Made by a program: the position numbers and the translations under genes | In this document: piece after piece, positions 17,232 through 26,433 of the stretch | How positions within the stretch are numbered: the first letter of the stretch is position 1 | Layout: every line of letters begins with the position of its first letter | Origin: Nitrospira sp. UBA5699 | GTDB lineage: Bacteria; Nitrospirota; Nitrospiria; Nitrospirales; Nitrospiraceae | NCBI GenBank assembly: GCA_002420105.1 | Contig: DIHJ01000117.1 | Coordinates: 1 to 54,980, forward strand | DNA length: 54,980 nucleotides | Reading direction: 5' to 3' | Notes under the pieces: model-generated | What the model was told of the DNA's origin: nothing | Seen by the model: only the letters and a program-made list of their open reading frames with translations | The model's database searches: none

Positions 17232-20201
17232 TTAGCTCTTGGTCGTCCCCTGCGCCTTTTCGATTTCCGCAGCCGCTTCGGCCTCTTCCTGGAGCCGCTC
17301 GCTGCCCTCGTCGGCGGGCATGAACTGCTGCACGCGGGTGTTCCCGCTGTCGACGACGAACACGCTCCCCCGGGCGTCGACGGCGATCCCGTAGGGGAAA
17401 TTGAACTGCCCGTCGCCGTTGCCGTACCCGCCCCATTGGGTGATGAAATTGCCTTCCTTGTCGAACTTCTCGATCCGGTGGTTGCCGGTGTCCGTGACGT
17501 AGACATCGCCGGCCCCGTCGACGGCGATGCCCCAAGGGGAGCGCAACTGGCCGGCTTCCTGCGCCAGGGGGCTGCTCGCGTGGCCCGGCTCCGAACTGCC
17601 GCCCCACTTGGTCAGCAGCTGCGGCAGCACGTTCGTGCTGGTGTCGAACTTCTGCACGCGGTGGTTCCCCATGTCCACGACGTAGACCGTTCCGTCGGAT
17701 TGATCGACGGCGATCCCGCGCGGGAAGTAGAACTGCCCGTCGCCGTTGCCGAAGCTCCCCCAGGACATGACGAACTCGCCGGTCATGTCGAACTTCTGGA
17801 CGCGGAAGTTGGCGCTGTCGACCACGTACACATAGCCGCGCACCCGGTCGACGGCGATGCCCCAGGGCGAATTGAACTGCCCTTCGCCGTTGCCGCGGGA
17901 GCCGAATTTCATGAGGTAGCCGCCCAGCTTGCCGTCGAATTTCTGGACGCGGTGGTTGTTCGTATCGACCACCCACACGTCGCCCTTGCCGTCGCAGGCG
18001 ACGCCGGTGGGGTTGTGGAAGTTGGCGTTGGCCGAGCCGAAGTTGCCCCAGAGAATGATGAAGTTGCCGGTGTTGTCGAATTTCTGAATGCGGTTGTTCC
18101 CGTTGTCCACGACGAACAACGAGCCCTGTTGATCGACGCAGAGGCCGTACATCGGCGCCATGAATTCGCCGCCGTGCAGCAGGGACGCGCCCCGGCCGGG
18201 CCGGCCCCAGCGGGACACGCAGAGGTAGCCCGACGTATTGACCAGAATGGTCGCGGACGCCGGCGTCGACACGTTGCCGCCGACGTCTTTGAACCAGACG
18301 TAGATCGACTTCTGTCCGTCGCCCGGGGACAGGATGAACGGGATGGTCGCGCCGAACTTGAGGGCCGGCGTCACATCCACCCATCCGGGCGTGCCGGCCA
18401 TCGGCGTCATCGGCGCTTCGGAAATGTAGTAGGCGCCGACGCCCGTATCGATGTCGTTGGCCGAAATCGTCACGACCACTTCCGGGGAATTGGTCATGAA
18501 CGCGCCGTGATTGATCACGGCGTAGGGGTTCTGCGGCGCGGTAATGTCGATCAGCACCGGCGTGGCCGTCACCTCGTTGGACAGGGCGCTCTCGGTGCCG
18601 TCCTCGAACACCGCCGTCACGGCATAGTAATAGGGGGTGTCGTTCGTCAACCCGGTATGGGTGAAGGGATTGGTCACGCCCTCGATCTTCGTGCCGGTCT
18701 GGGTCGTCAGACCCGGGGCTGTATTGAAGTAGAGGTTGTAGGACGCCGCGTTGGGCACCTCCATCCAGCTGAGAAAGGTTTCCGTGTCGCCGGCCTTCAC
18801 CGCGACGCTGCGCGGCGGCGGCGTGGCGCTGACTTCCTGGGTCTTCGGCGCCTCGTCCTTTCCCCGGTTCAACTCCTCTTCGGTCGGCACGTACTTGAGC
18901 ACCCGGTTGTTGCCGCTGTCGACGACGTAGACGCAGCCTTCCTTGTCGACCGCGATCCCGTACGGGAAATTCAGCTGGCCTTCCGACTTGCCGCGGTTGC
19001 CCCAGGCGCAGATGAAGGTGCCGTTGCCGTCGAACTTCTGGATGCGGTGGTTGCCGGTATCGACCACGTAGACGTTGCCCAGCGCATCGCAGGCGATGCC
19101 CCAGGGCGACTTGAACTGTCCGGGGCCCGCCCCCTCGCGACCCCACTTCGTCAGGAAGCTGCCGCGGGCGTCGAACTTCTGGATCCGGTTGTTGCTTTCA
19201 TCCGCCACGTAAATGTTGCCGACGAAATCGACGGCGACGCCGCGCGGGAAGAAGAACGCGCCGTCGAAGCTCCCGTCCCGCCCCCACTTGAGCAGCGGAG
19301 TGCCGTCGGCCTTGAACTTCTGGATGCGGGAGTTGCTGGTATCCGACACGTACAGGTTGCCTTCTTGATCCGTCGCCAGGCCCCAGGGCACGTCGAATTT
19401 GCCCATGTCGGCGCCGCGCCAGGCGAAGCCGAACTTTCCCCAGGCCTGCATGACGTTGCCTTCCAGATCGAACTTCTGCACCCGGTTGTTGCCGCTGTCC
19501 GCGACGTACAACGTATCGTTCGCCCCGACCGCCAGCCCGCGCGGATAGTAGAAGTTCCCCTCCTGGGAGGAGGGCTCGCTGCCCCAGCGCGCGAGGAACT
19601 TTCCCGTCTTGTCGAACTTCTGAATCGAATGGTTGTCGGTGTCGGCGACGTACAGGTTGCCGTCCTTGTCGAGCGCGATGCCGGTCGGCGAGCTGAACTC
19701 CCCGTCGTCCACGCCCTCCTGCCCGATGCTCATCGCCAGGAGATAGGGAGAGGGAATCGCCATGACCTCCTGAGACTCGGGACTTTCCCCTTTCGGCGTG
19801 ACGACGGTGACGACATAGTGGTAACAGGTCCCGTTCGCGAGATCGTCGTGGACGAACGGCGACTGGGCGCCTTCGATGCAGGTGGCCTTGTCTTTTTTCA
19901 CGCCGATGACGGATTTGAAATCGTCGGGGCCCGCGATCGGCCTGGTGAGTTCGGAAAACTTGATCTGCACGCCCTTGGTGGTCTGGAAATACAGGTTGTA
20001 ATACATCGCTTCCGGCACGGGATCCCACGTGATGGTGATTCGGCCGTTGCCGCACTTGGCCGCCACGTTGGCCGGCGGAGGAGGCAGCTCCTCCTCTTCG
20101 GCGATCGAGTCCCCGGCGCCCCACTCACTCTGCGTTCCCTCAATCGTCAGACAGGAACGATCGAACCGAAACATCTCGTCCAACAGCCATGCTTTGATCA
20201 T
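17232..20201 (-). CDS. large NHL-repeat protein with two predicted six-bladed propellers
   Basis: A 989-residue protein. Order: fibronectin-III-like domain (about 40-155), six NHL repeats (about 155-450; unit type GIAVDxxGNVYVVDTGNHR), a second fibronectin-III-like domain (about 460-555), an Ig-like segment (about 555-660), six more NHL repeats (about 670-960) and a short Ala/Glu-rich tail. Six NHL repeats make one beta-propeller, usually a binding surface for protein, RNA or glycan. There is no obvious signal peptide, so its location is uncertain. The start at 20201 (GAGG upstream) is preferred over an ATG at 20246. It heads the guaB-guaA run. Confidence 0.8.
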   Translation of the reverse strand: MIKAWLLDEMFRFDRSCLTIEGTQSEWGAGDSIAEEEELPPPPANVAAKCGNGRITITWDPVPEAMYYNLYFQTTKGVQIKFSELTRPIAGPDDFKSVIGVKKDKATCIEGAQSPFVHDDLANGTCYHYVVTVVTPKGESPESQEVMAIPSPYLLAMSIGQEGVDDGEFSSPTGIALDKDGNLYVADTDNHSIQKFDKTGKFLARWGSEPSSQEGNFYYPRGLAVGANDTLYVADSGNNRVQKFDLEGNVMQAWGKFGFAWRGADMGKFDVPWGLATDQEGNLYVSDTSNSRIQKFKADGTPLLKWGRDGSFDGAFFFPRGVAVDFVGNIYVADESNNRIQKFDARGSFLTKWGREGAGPGQFKSPWGIACDALGNVYVVDTGNHRIQKFDGNGTFICAWGNRGKSEGQLNFPYGIAVDKEGCVYVVDSGNNRVLKYVPTEEELNRGKDEAPKTQEVSATPPPRSVAVKAGDTETFLSWMEVPNAASYNLYFNTAPGLTTQTGTKIEGVTNPFTHTGLTNDTPYYYAVTAVFEDGTESALSNEVTATPVLIDITAPQNPYAVINHGAFMTNSPEVVVTISANDIDTGVGAYYISEAPMTPMAGTPGWVDVTPALKFGATIPFILSPGDGQKSIYVWFKDVGGNVSTPASATILVNTSGYLCVSRWGRPGRGASLLHGGEFMAPMYGLCVDQQGSLFVVDNGNNRIQKFDNTGNFIILWGNFGSANANFHNPTGVACDGKGDVWVVDTNNHRVQKFDGKLGGYLMKFGSRGNGEGQFNSPWGIAVDRVRGYVYVVDSANFRVQKFDMTGEFVMSWGSFGNGDGQFYFPRGIAVDQSDGTVYVVDMGNHRVQKFDTSTNVLPQLLTKWGGSSEPGHASSPLAQEAGQLRSPWGIAVDGAGDVYVTDTGNHRIEKFDKEGNFITQWGGYGNGDGQFNFPYGIAVDARGSVFVVDSGNTRVQQFMPADEGSERLQEEAEAAAEIEKAQGTTKS

Positions 20202-20277
20202 AGGTGGTGCCTCGTGTTGCTCGAACGGGTTACAGCCAAGAACCATGCGTCTTTCAATGACTTATATCGGATTGGGA

Positions 20278-20307
20278 AGTCTAGCAAAGCGCCGAGAGAG
20301 GAGTCAA
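20278..20307 (-). promoter_or_regulatory. candidate sigma-70-like promoter for the NHL-guaBA run
   Basis: On the minus strand TTGACT (20302-20307) is followed after 18 bp by TAGACT (20278-20283). This is close to the -35/-10 consensus and lies about 77 bp upstream of the NHL gene start. It is a pattern match only. Confidence 0.35.
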
Positions 20308-20412
20308 CGGGGCGGCGCCGGCCCGGATGCGGATCATGCGGCTTGGGATCGCACTGCGGCGGGAGCCGTCACACCCGGGCCGGGAGGACGGAAACCGGGG
20401 GAACGGCCGGCC

Positions 20413-21273
20413 CTAGGCCTGCTCGACCGGTTCTTCGAGGAGCGGATGTTCGAGCCGGATATCGGAATCGAGGCCGTCCCCGACCAGGACCGCCTCTCCG
20501 TCCTCGGCCGTCAGAACGGGCGTTTCAACCGGCTCCCCCTCTTCGGGATTGCCGGCCGACATGTCCCCGACCGTCGCGCCGTCCTCGATCGGCAGGAGCG
20601 CCTGTTCGGCCTCGCCCAGCTCTTTGAACTCCCGGAGCGGCGGCAGCTGACTAAGGTCCTGCAGCCCGAAATGCTCGAGAAAAAACTTGGTGGTGCCGTA
20701 CATGATCGGCCGTCCAGGCACTTCCTTCCGTCCGACGATCCGGACCAGCTTGCGTTCCAGCAGCGTCCGAATGACCCCGGAGGTTTCCACGCCGCGGATT
20801 TCTTCGATCTCGGCGCGCACCAGCGGCTGCTTGTAGGCGATGATGGCCAGCGATTCGAGCGCCGAGCGGGACAGTTTTTGCGCGGCCTTGGCCTTGTCCA
20901 ATCGCTTGAGCCAGGGCGCATAGTCCGGCTTGGTGACCAGACGGTACCCGCCGGCCAGCTTCACCAGCTGGATGCCGCGCCCCTCCTGATCGAGCTGCTC
21001 CTGCAGCGCCTTGAGCGCCTGTTCGACCTCCGCTTTGGACACGTTGCCGATGACCGAGGCCAGCCGCGCCACGGGAACCGGTTCAGCGGACACGAAGAGC
21101 AGGGCCTCCAGCACGGCGGCCAGCTCCCGCCCCTGAAGAACCTCGGCCTGGGCGTCCGCCGCCGCGGGGCCGCCCCCGTTGGCAACCGGTCCAGCAACGG
21201 GCTCACCCGGCTCCGGCGATTCCATCTCCGCCCCGTCAACGACTCCTGTCTCCTGCAGCTCCATCGGGCTCAT
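20413..21273 (-). CDS. scpB: segregation and condensation protein B
   Basis: A 286-residue ScpB, the winged-helix kleisin partner that works with ScpA and SMC in chromosome condensation. The conserved core runs from about residue 45 (LAAVLEALLFVSAEPV) through SRSALESLAIIAYKQP and GRPIMYGTTKFFLEHFGL. The acidic tail beyond about 215 is long and variable. The start at 21273 is chosen for its excellent ribosome site GGAGGTAAGC, which includes the scpA stop; an ATG at 21285 would overlap scpA. The genes are coupled. Confidence 0.93.
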   Translation of the reverse strand: MSPMELQETGVVDGAEMESPEPGEPVAGPVANGGGPAAADAQAEVLQGRELAAVLEALLFVSAEPVPVARLASVIGNVSKAEVEQALKALQEQLDQEGRGIQLVKLAGGYRLVTKPDYAPWLKRLDKAKAAQKLSRSALESLAIIAYKQPLVRAEIEEIRGVETSGVIRTLLERKLVRIVGRKEVPGRPIMYGTTKFFLEHFGLQDLSQLPPLREFKELGEAEQALLPIEDGATVGDMSAGNPEEGEPVETPVLTAEDGEAVLVGDGLDSDIRLEHPLLEEPVEQA

Positions 21274-21275
21274 GC

Positions 21276-22070
21276 TTACCTCCATTCCGAATCATCCAGC
21301 TCCGCCGGATCCGGCACCAGCGAGAAGGCTCGCGAAACCAGAATCGGCCCGAAGCTTTCAGCCTGAAACACGCGGGCCGTCCGGAGACGGATGAGTTCCA
21401 ACAACGCCAGAAACGTCACGATGATCATCAGCCGGTGGCAGGAGGCGTCGAACAACGACACGAAACTGACGGACTCCTGGCCTTCCAGCGCTTCCAGAAT
21501 CGCGTTCATGCGATCGCGAACGGTCAGATTGTCCGGAATAATCTCGATGAGCTTCTTGCCGGGATTGCGGTTGAGGATGCCCTGGAGGGCATCCACCAGA
21601 TCGAACAGGCCGACGTTGTCGAGCAGCTGATCGTCGCTCTCGATCTCCTCGGCGGGACCCGGCGTGCGGGTATAGATATCCCGCCACATGCGCTCCTGCG
21701 TGTCGAGCTGCCGGGCCGCCTCCTTGAACGTCTTGTACTCGAGCAGACGCCGGACGAGTTCCTCGCGCGGATCCGGCCCTTCCTCTTCGTCCTCCGCGGT
21801 CTCGTCCACCGGCAGCAACATCTTGGATTTGATCTGGAGCAACGTCGCCGCCATGACGAGAAATTCTCCCGCCACGGTCAGATTCAGCTCCTTCATGGCC
21901 TCGATGTAGCCCAGATATTGCTGGGCGATCATGGCGATGGGAATGTCGTAGATATTGATCTCGTTCTTCTTAATGAGGTGCAGCAGAAGATCGAGAGGCC
22001 CCTCGAAGTTCTCGATTCGAACCTGATAGGGCAGTTCGGTTTGTTCGGCACCGTCAAACTGGTTGTCCAC
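21276..22070 (-). CDS. scpA: segregation and condensation protein A
   Basis: A 264-residue kleisin. The N-terminal motif FEGPLDLLLHLIKKNEINIYDIP and the helix AGEFLVMAATLLQIKSKMLLP are diagnostic, and the C-terminal winged helix (LFDASCHRLMIIVTFLALLELIRL) would bind the SMC head. An acidic linker (about 95-110) is normal for the family. The stop codon lies in the scpB ribosome site. Together with scpB it forms a two-gene operon. Confidence 0.95.
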   Translation of the reverse strand: MDNQFDGAEQTELPYQVRIENFEGPLDLLLHLIKKNEINIYDIPIAMIAQQYLGYIEAMKELNLTVAGEFLVMAATLLQIKSKMLLPVDETAEDEEEGPDPREELVRRLLEYKTFKEAARQLDTQERMWRDIYTRTPGPAEEIESDDQLLDNVGLFDLVDALQGILNRNPGKKLIEIIPDNLTVRDRMNAILEALEGQESVSFVSLFDASCHRLMIIVTFLALLELIRLRTARVFQAESFGPILVSRAFSLVPDPAELDDSEWR

Positions 22071-22145
22071 AGGCGGCTTTATACCAGCTTTGGGGGAGAC
22101 GGAGCAAGCCTCGGTCTATTAGTTGTGGTGCGGGGATTTCCCGCA

Positions 22146-23207
22146 TTATCTGGTCCGAATGAGGTAGGCGATCAGCAGGGCGCTGAACAGGAGCAGCGAC
22201 AGCGTGATGGCGTACTGGACCTGCGGGTTTTCCAGCCCCAGCGCCTCGGGTCCTTTGCCGGACCGTTTGGCCCTCGTGAACTGCGGTCCCTTTTCGAAAA
22301 AGGCCTTCGAAAAATCCTCCCGGGCGTTGAACTGCGCATCGTCGAAATCCGCCGCCGCCCGGAACGTCGCGCGGCGGAAAAACGCATCGCCGTCGAAGCG
22401 CGTGAACGTGAAAAACGCATCGCCGTCGAACAGTGCTTCGGAAAAATCCGCCAGGCCGCTGAACCGGCTGCCTGAAAATCCGGTCCCCAGCTTGAAATAG
22501 GTGCGCGACAGATTCGCGTCGCGGTCGAAGGCGACTTCGAGAAACTCCGCCAGGCCGCTGAATCCCGATTGTTGAAACGTCACGGGGCCGAGAAATTGCG
22601 AGCGGTGAAACCGCGTATGGGGCCCGAACGCGGTTTTTTCCGCGGTGACCTCGCGGAGGAACCGTCCCTGCACGAAGTAGCTTTCGCGCAAAAACACCGC
22701 CCCCGACAGCGTAACCGGCTGCGCGAATACGGCGCGCGACAGATCCACGAGCTGCTCGAAGGCCGTACCGGCGAACGTCACCGGCCCGGCAAACAGCAAC
22801 AGGCCCTGCGCCGACCGATGTCTGACGGCGCCCCGCACGACCGAATTCACGAGCGCCACGCCCGCGGCGACGACGCGCACCTCCCGGCCCGCTTCGACGG
22901 CCGCACCCTCGATCGCGGGCGGATCGGCGGCCACGGGCAACGCGTCCAGCGCCAGATCGCCGCGAATCACCACGCCGGACAGATCGATCGCCTGTCCCCG
23001 CTTGAGGGCGGCCATGACGTCCGCCGCGTCGAGCGCGCGGGACTCCCGTTCGGCCTGGGTACAGCCCGCGCTCAGGTGCATCCGGAAGGGGCCTTGCGAC
23101 GCGCCGGCGCTTCCCTCCGCCACGCAATCGGCGGCGGCCGGCGCGAGCGCCGCTCCAAGAGACAGGAGAACTCCCGCCAGAATTCCTATCGCGCGGCGCG
23201 TCGGCAT
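22146..23207 (-). CDS. exported pentapeptide-repeat protein with C-terminal membrane anchor
   Basis: A 353-residue protein starting at 23207 (AAGGGC upstream) with a signal peptide (RRAIGILAGVLLSLGAAL). From about residue 130 to 310 it has degenerate five-residue repeats of A(D/N)FxxA/TxF type, for example ADFSEALFDGDAFF, predicting a right-handed quadrilateral beta-helix. One membrane helix at the end (SLLLFSALLIAYLI) is followed by RTR. It may be a periplasmic or surface structural protein. Function is unknown. Confidence 0.75.
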   Translation of the reverse strand: MPTRRAIGILAGVLLSLGAALAPAAADCVAEGSAGASQGPFRMHLSAGCTQAERESRALDAADVMAALKRGQAIDLSGVVIRGDLALDALPVAADPPAIEGAAVEAGREVRVVAAGVALVNSVVRGAVRHRSAQGLLLFAGPVTFAGTAFEQLVDLSRAVFAQPVTLSGAVFLRESYFVQGRFLREVTAEKTAFGPHTRFHRSQFLGPVTFQQSGFSGLAEFLEVAFDRDANLSRTYFKLGTGFSGSRFSGLADFSEALFDGDAFFTFTRFDGDAFFRRATFRAAADFDDAQFNAREDFSKAFFEKGPQFTRAKRSGKGPEALGLENPQVQYAITLSLLLFSALLIAYLIRTR

Positions 23208-23303
23208 GACGCCCTTATACGGAATGCATCGGCCCCGTGGCAAGGCGGGAGAACGACTGTTTTCTTTACTGGCGCCCGCGGCTTGTTACACTGAGTCCCA
23301 CAC

Positions 23304-23948
23304 ATGACGATGCCGATTTTCTCCCGGATGGCGTGGGCCTGTATCCTCGCGCTGTGGACGCCGTGGCCGGCCGCCGCGGAACCCGCCGTTGAACTTCCCG
23401 TGCTCGCGACCGTCCGGGCCAACGACGACGGCGTCTTCGAACTGCTTCTGCTCAGCTGGGACAGAAAACCGGACCCCGCCCCGCCCCGGTTGCAGTGGAT
23501 CCAAGCCGGCGTGCGATTCGGACAGGCTCACGTCGGAGCCATGGCCCGCGCCTTCGACTATGCGGTCGAACGGACGCCCGCCGTTGCCCATAGCGGAACC
23601 GTATCGGTGCAAGGCATCGCGTATCGTCCGACCGGCAGCGACGGGCCGAGCGCCGGCGCCGCCATGGCGGTCGGATTCATCGCCCTGTTCAAGGGAGAGA
23701 CGATTCAGCGGGGCATCGCGCTGACCGGAACGCTGGGAGCGGGAGGACAGATCGGAACCGTCGGAGGCCTCCCCGACAAGGCCCGGGCGGCCAAGCGGGA
23801 GGGTTACCACACCGTGCTCGTTCCCCGCGGGCAGATCCACGACCCGCGCTGGAACCTCAACGAGCTGGCGTTTCAATTGAATCTGATGATCCGGGAAGTC
23901 GACACGATCGACGACGCCTACCGGTTGATGACCGGCCGGCCCCTCTAG
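23304..23948 (+). CDS. exported standalone Lon-like (S16) peptidase domain
   Basis: A 214-residue protein: signal peptide (about 1-25), then a single Lon protease domain. Ser116 in PTGSDGPSAG and Lys159 in GTVGGLPDKA are 43 residues apart, the same spacing as the Ser679/Lys722 dyad of E. coli Lon. Family motif GIALTGTLGAGGQIGTVGG is intact. No AAA ATPase domain is present, so it would be an ATP-independent peptidase outside the cytoplasm. It is divergent from the pentapeptide gene with a 96-bp shared gap. Confidence 0.8.
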   Translation: MTMPIFSRMAWACILALWTPWPAAAEPAVELPVLATVRANDDGVFELLLLSWDRKPDPAPPRLQWIQAGVRFGQAHVGAMARAFDYAVERTPAVAHSGTVSVQGIAYRPTGSDGPSAGAAMAVGFIALFKGETIQRGIALTGTLGAGGQIGTVGGLPDKARAAKREGYHTVLVPRGQIHDPRWNLNELAFQLNLMIREVDTIDDAYRLMTGRPL

Positions 23949-23994
23949 CGCGGCGGAACCGCCGCGTTTCTCTCGATCGACAGCGGTGAAGCGG

Positions 23995-24456
23995 CTAGGC
24001 CCTGCCGGACGGCTCCGCCATGCCGGCGAGGATGGCATCGTATTCGTCCTGCGTCAGACGATGCATGCCGAGCGCCAACCGCCTGGTGAGTTCCGCCTGA
24101 TCCGGAATCTGCAGCACCTCGAGCAGCAACGACTGACTGGCCGTCGACGACAAGGCGCGCCGGCGGATGTCCGCGATCCCGACGAACCCGAAGCGCGCCT
24201 CGGTCCGCAGCTCGTCTTTGAGAAACTCGTCCAGCGAACCGAAATCCTGCACGGGAGGGACGATCTGAAAATCGGCGCAGAGGCCGACCTTCAGAACGTA
24301 CAACAATCCTCTGGACTCCGGTTCCAGGTAGGTCTGGAGGTTGGTGCGGATGAGCGAGGTACAGAGCCCCCAGAGCCGGTGGGCCAGCTGGAGTTCCGCG
24401 CTTTCTTCCGAGGTCCGTTCACGCAGCGCCGCCGCGATGAAAAGAAAATGACTCAT
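23995..24456 (-). CDS. conserved-looking protein of unknown function
   Basis: A 153-residue soluble, helical protein without signal peptide or membrane segment. It has three cysteines (about 32, 59 and one absent from any CxxC). I do not recognise a domain. It is convergent with the Lon-like gene (46 bp between stops). The coding call rests on length, codon use like its neighbours and lack of a better frame. Confidence 0.6.
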   Translation of the reverse strand: MSHFLFIAAALRERTSEESAELQLAHRLWGLCTSLIRTNLQTYLEPESRGLLYVLKVGLCADFQIVPPVQDFGSLDEFLKDELRTEARFGFVGIADIRRRALSSTASQSLLLEVLQIPDQAELTRRLALGMHRLTQDEYDAILAGMAEPSGRA

Positions 24457-24593
24457 GCGCTCATTTCCCGGGCGAATCAGCCCGGCAGGGACTGACCGAC
24501 TGCACGGCAGACGGGACCGTCCGGACGAATCCTCGGATACGATCAGCGGGCAGACACGATGGAGACAGTCGCGCCCGGCCGGACGCGAGAAGG

Positions 24594-25034
24594 TCAGTGG
24601 CGATACTCGTCAGAATCGTCGAGCAAGTCTTCCGATTTCTCGAGATAATCGACATCTTCTTCGTCGTCATCGAGCGCGAGATCCTCTTCCATGTCCTCGT
24701 CCATCTCGCCCTCGTTGCTGATATCGATTTCTTCGTCGCCCATCTCCTCGTCGTCGAGAACGGGCTCCTTCGGCATCAGCGCCGGAGCGGACTTCGCCGA
24801 CGCCGGCTTCTTCGGCTCCTCGTCGAAGCCGGGGCTCTTTGCGGCGGCCGCCGGTTTTGCCGGAACGGACGCGCCTCCGGGCTTCTTCTTCGGCGCCGGC
24901 TTCACCTTCGCGGCAGGTTGCTTCTTCTTGGCCGTCTTCCTGGCTGCGGGTGTCTTGGCCGCCTTCGTCGCCGGGCCCTTGGCCTTCGCCTTGGCGGACG
25001 CTTTTTTCGCCGGCCGCTTCTTGGTCTTTGCCAT
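24594..25034 (-). CDS. histone-tail-like polyampholyte
   Basis: A 146-residue, probably disordered protein with opposite halves. Residues 1-70 are Lys/Ala/Pro-rich like histone H1 tails (AKKASAKAKAKGPATKAAK). Residues 90-146 are Asp/Glu-rich (DEEMGDEEIDISNEGEMDED). The basic half could bind DNA or RNA and the acidic half may mask it. The ribosome site GAGAGGAGCG is clear and is preceded by a perfect hairpin. A nucleoid role is inference. Confidence 0.75.
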   Translation of the reverse strand: MAKTKKRPAKKASAKAKAKGPATKAAKTPAARKTAKKKQPAAKVKPAPKKKPGGASVPAKPAAAAKSPGFDEEPKKPASAKSAPALMPKEPVLDDEEMGDEEIDISNEGEMDEDMEEDLALDDDEEDVDYLEKSEDLLDDSDEYRH

Positions 25035-25050
25035 CGATGCGCTCCTCTCT

Positions 25051-25070
25051 CATCCGCAAACAGGCGGATG
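25051..25070 (-). promoter_or_regulatory. 5'-leader hairpin before the polyampholyte gene
   Basis: CATCCGC and GCGGATG form a perfect 7-bp stem around a 6-nt loop. The hairpin ends about 4 bp upstream of the ribosome site on the minus strand, so it could affect mRNA stability or translation. Regulation is inferred from position only. Confidence 0.35.
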
Positions 25071-25209
25071 ACTGATGCGGCCTCCATCTAGCATGAAGTA
25101 ACCGGAGGTTGCAACGGGGGTGCGAGACCTCGCGAACCGGCGTCGCGCCCGCGCCAGGCTGCTCCGCCCCGCGCAGCACCTGCCAGGCCGACGCGGCACG
25201 CTCTCGCCG

Positions 25210-26235
25210 TCAAGGTGCGACCCAGACGGTGATGACCGCCGGACGGCTGTCCGCGCCCTTCATCGTGTCCGGCCCCGCCATATCGGTCACGACGAGGGAG
25301 AATTGATACCGCTTCCGTTCGGAGACCTTGGGCGCCACGAACGTCGCCTTGACTTCATTGACGTTGCTCAACGTGACACGGTGCCCCAGGATCTGTTTCC
25401 ACTCGTAGTGCAGCGGATCGCCGTCCGGATCACGGCTGCGAATCCCGTCGAGCACGACGAGGTCTCCCGATTTCGCATGCAGTTCCGCCGGCACTTCGGC
25501 GACCGGGGCGCGATTCGCCTCCCCGTCCGCCTCGACGACGACCTCCACCGCTTCCGTCCGTCCGCGATTCTCGACGGTGACCAGCGCCTTGCCCGATCCC
25601 GTCACCTGCAGCGTCCCCGTGGCATCGACCGCGACCACCCGTTCGTCGGACGTACGAAAGCGGCTCCCCGTACCCGGTCCCGTCAGCGGACGCAGCGTCC
25701 CGTCCTCGAACTGACCGACGACCGGAACCGGGATCCGTTTCCCGATCTGGGTGAACCGCCAGGGCTTCTCGACGGTGAACTCGATCGCCTTCAGTGCCGC
25801 CGCCGTGTCCACCGTCACCAGGACCTCGTCGAATTCTTCGTAGCTGCCCAGCCGCCCTCTGGTCACTTCGCCGACCGCGAGCAATCGCATGGTTCCCAGC
25901 GCGTCGACCGGCACCATCACCGTCCCGGCAAAGGGAGGACCGGCTTCCGCCGCGGTAAACGCAGCCGGGATGGCCCGGTGGGAAGCCAGGGGTTCCTCGT
26001 CGATCCGATACCAATAGTAATGGACCGCTCGAAGGTTCACCTCTTTGCCGGTGGCGACGGCGACCGGAACCGGCTTGCCGGTCTGCAACGCCGCCCCGGA
26101 AGGCGGCGCCGTGAGCGTCAACGCCCAGGCCGCCCCTCCGGCCTGCAACCAGAACAGCCCCTGGATACCGCCCCAAAGGAGCGCGGCACGAAGCGGGGAG
26201 ATCCGCCCGAACAGGTGAACCAGCCGGCACCACAT
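25210..26235 (-). CDS. exported protein with Big- and PKD-like domains
   Basis: A 341-residue protein with a hydrophobic N-terminus (residues 14-38, probable signal peptide). The middle (about 150-235; FRTSDERVVAVDATGTLQVT) resembles bacterial Ig-like (Big_2) domains. The C-terminal region (about 245-335; LDGIRSRDPDGDPLHYEWKQ) matches PKD/cadherin-like folds. Such proteins are usually surface or periplasmic binding modules. No catalytic motif is seen. Confidence 0.75.
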   Translation of the reverse strand: MWCRLVHLFGRISPLRAALLWGGIQGLFWLQAGGAAWALTLTAPPSGAALQTGKPVPVAVATGKEVNLRAVHYYWYRIDEEPLASHRAIPAAFTAAEAGPPFAGTVMVPVDALGTMRLLAVGEVTRGRLGSYEEFDEVLVTVDTAAALKAIEFTVEKPWRFTQIGKRIPVPVVGQFEDGTLRPLTGPGTGSRFRTSDERVVAVDATGTLQVTGSGKALVTVENRGRTEAVEVVVEADGEANRAPVAEVPAELHAKSGDLVVLDGIRSRDPDGDPLHYEWKQILGHRVTLSNVNEVKATFVAPKVSERKRYQFSLVVTDMAGPDTMKGADSRPAVITVWVAP

Positions 26236-26433
26236 CTCATGTCCTCACAAGTAGACCGGAGGATCGTATAATCCCCTAGCCAAATCAAGCCCCGGAGGAG
26301 GTAAAATAAGAGGACGGTCGGTCTATAGCTCCCGCCATCCGCCATGGTAGAATAAGCTTTGTACGATAATGGCTGAATCCTTTCCGGAGCATGTGGCTCC
26401 AAGTAAGCAGAGACCCAGGAGCTGAACGACAGC

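Noticed and set aside
15640..20627. Very long open frames opposite and alongside guaB and the NHL gene (over 1,000 codons on both strands)
   Set aside because: They are GC-driven shadows of the strongly supported guaB and NHL-repeat genes; they show Arg/His-rich translation and no domain.
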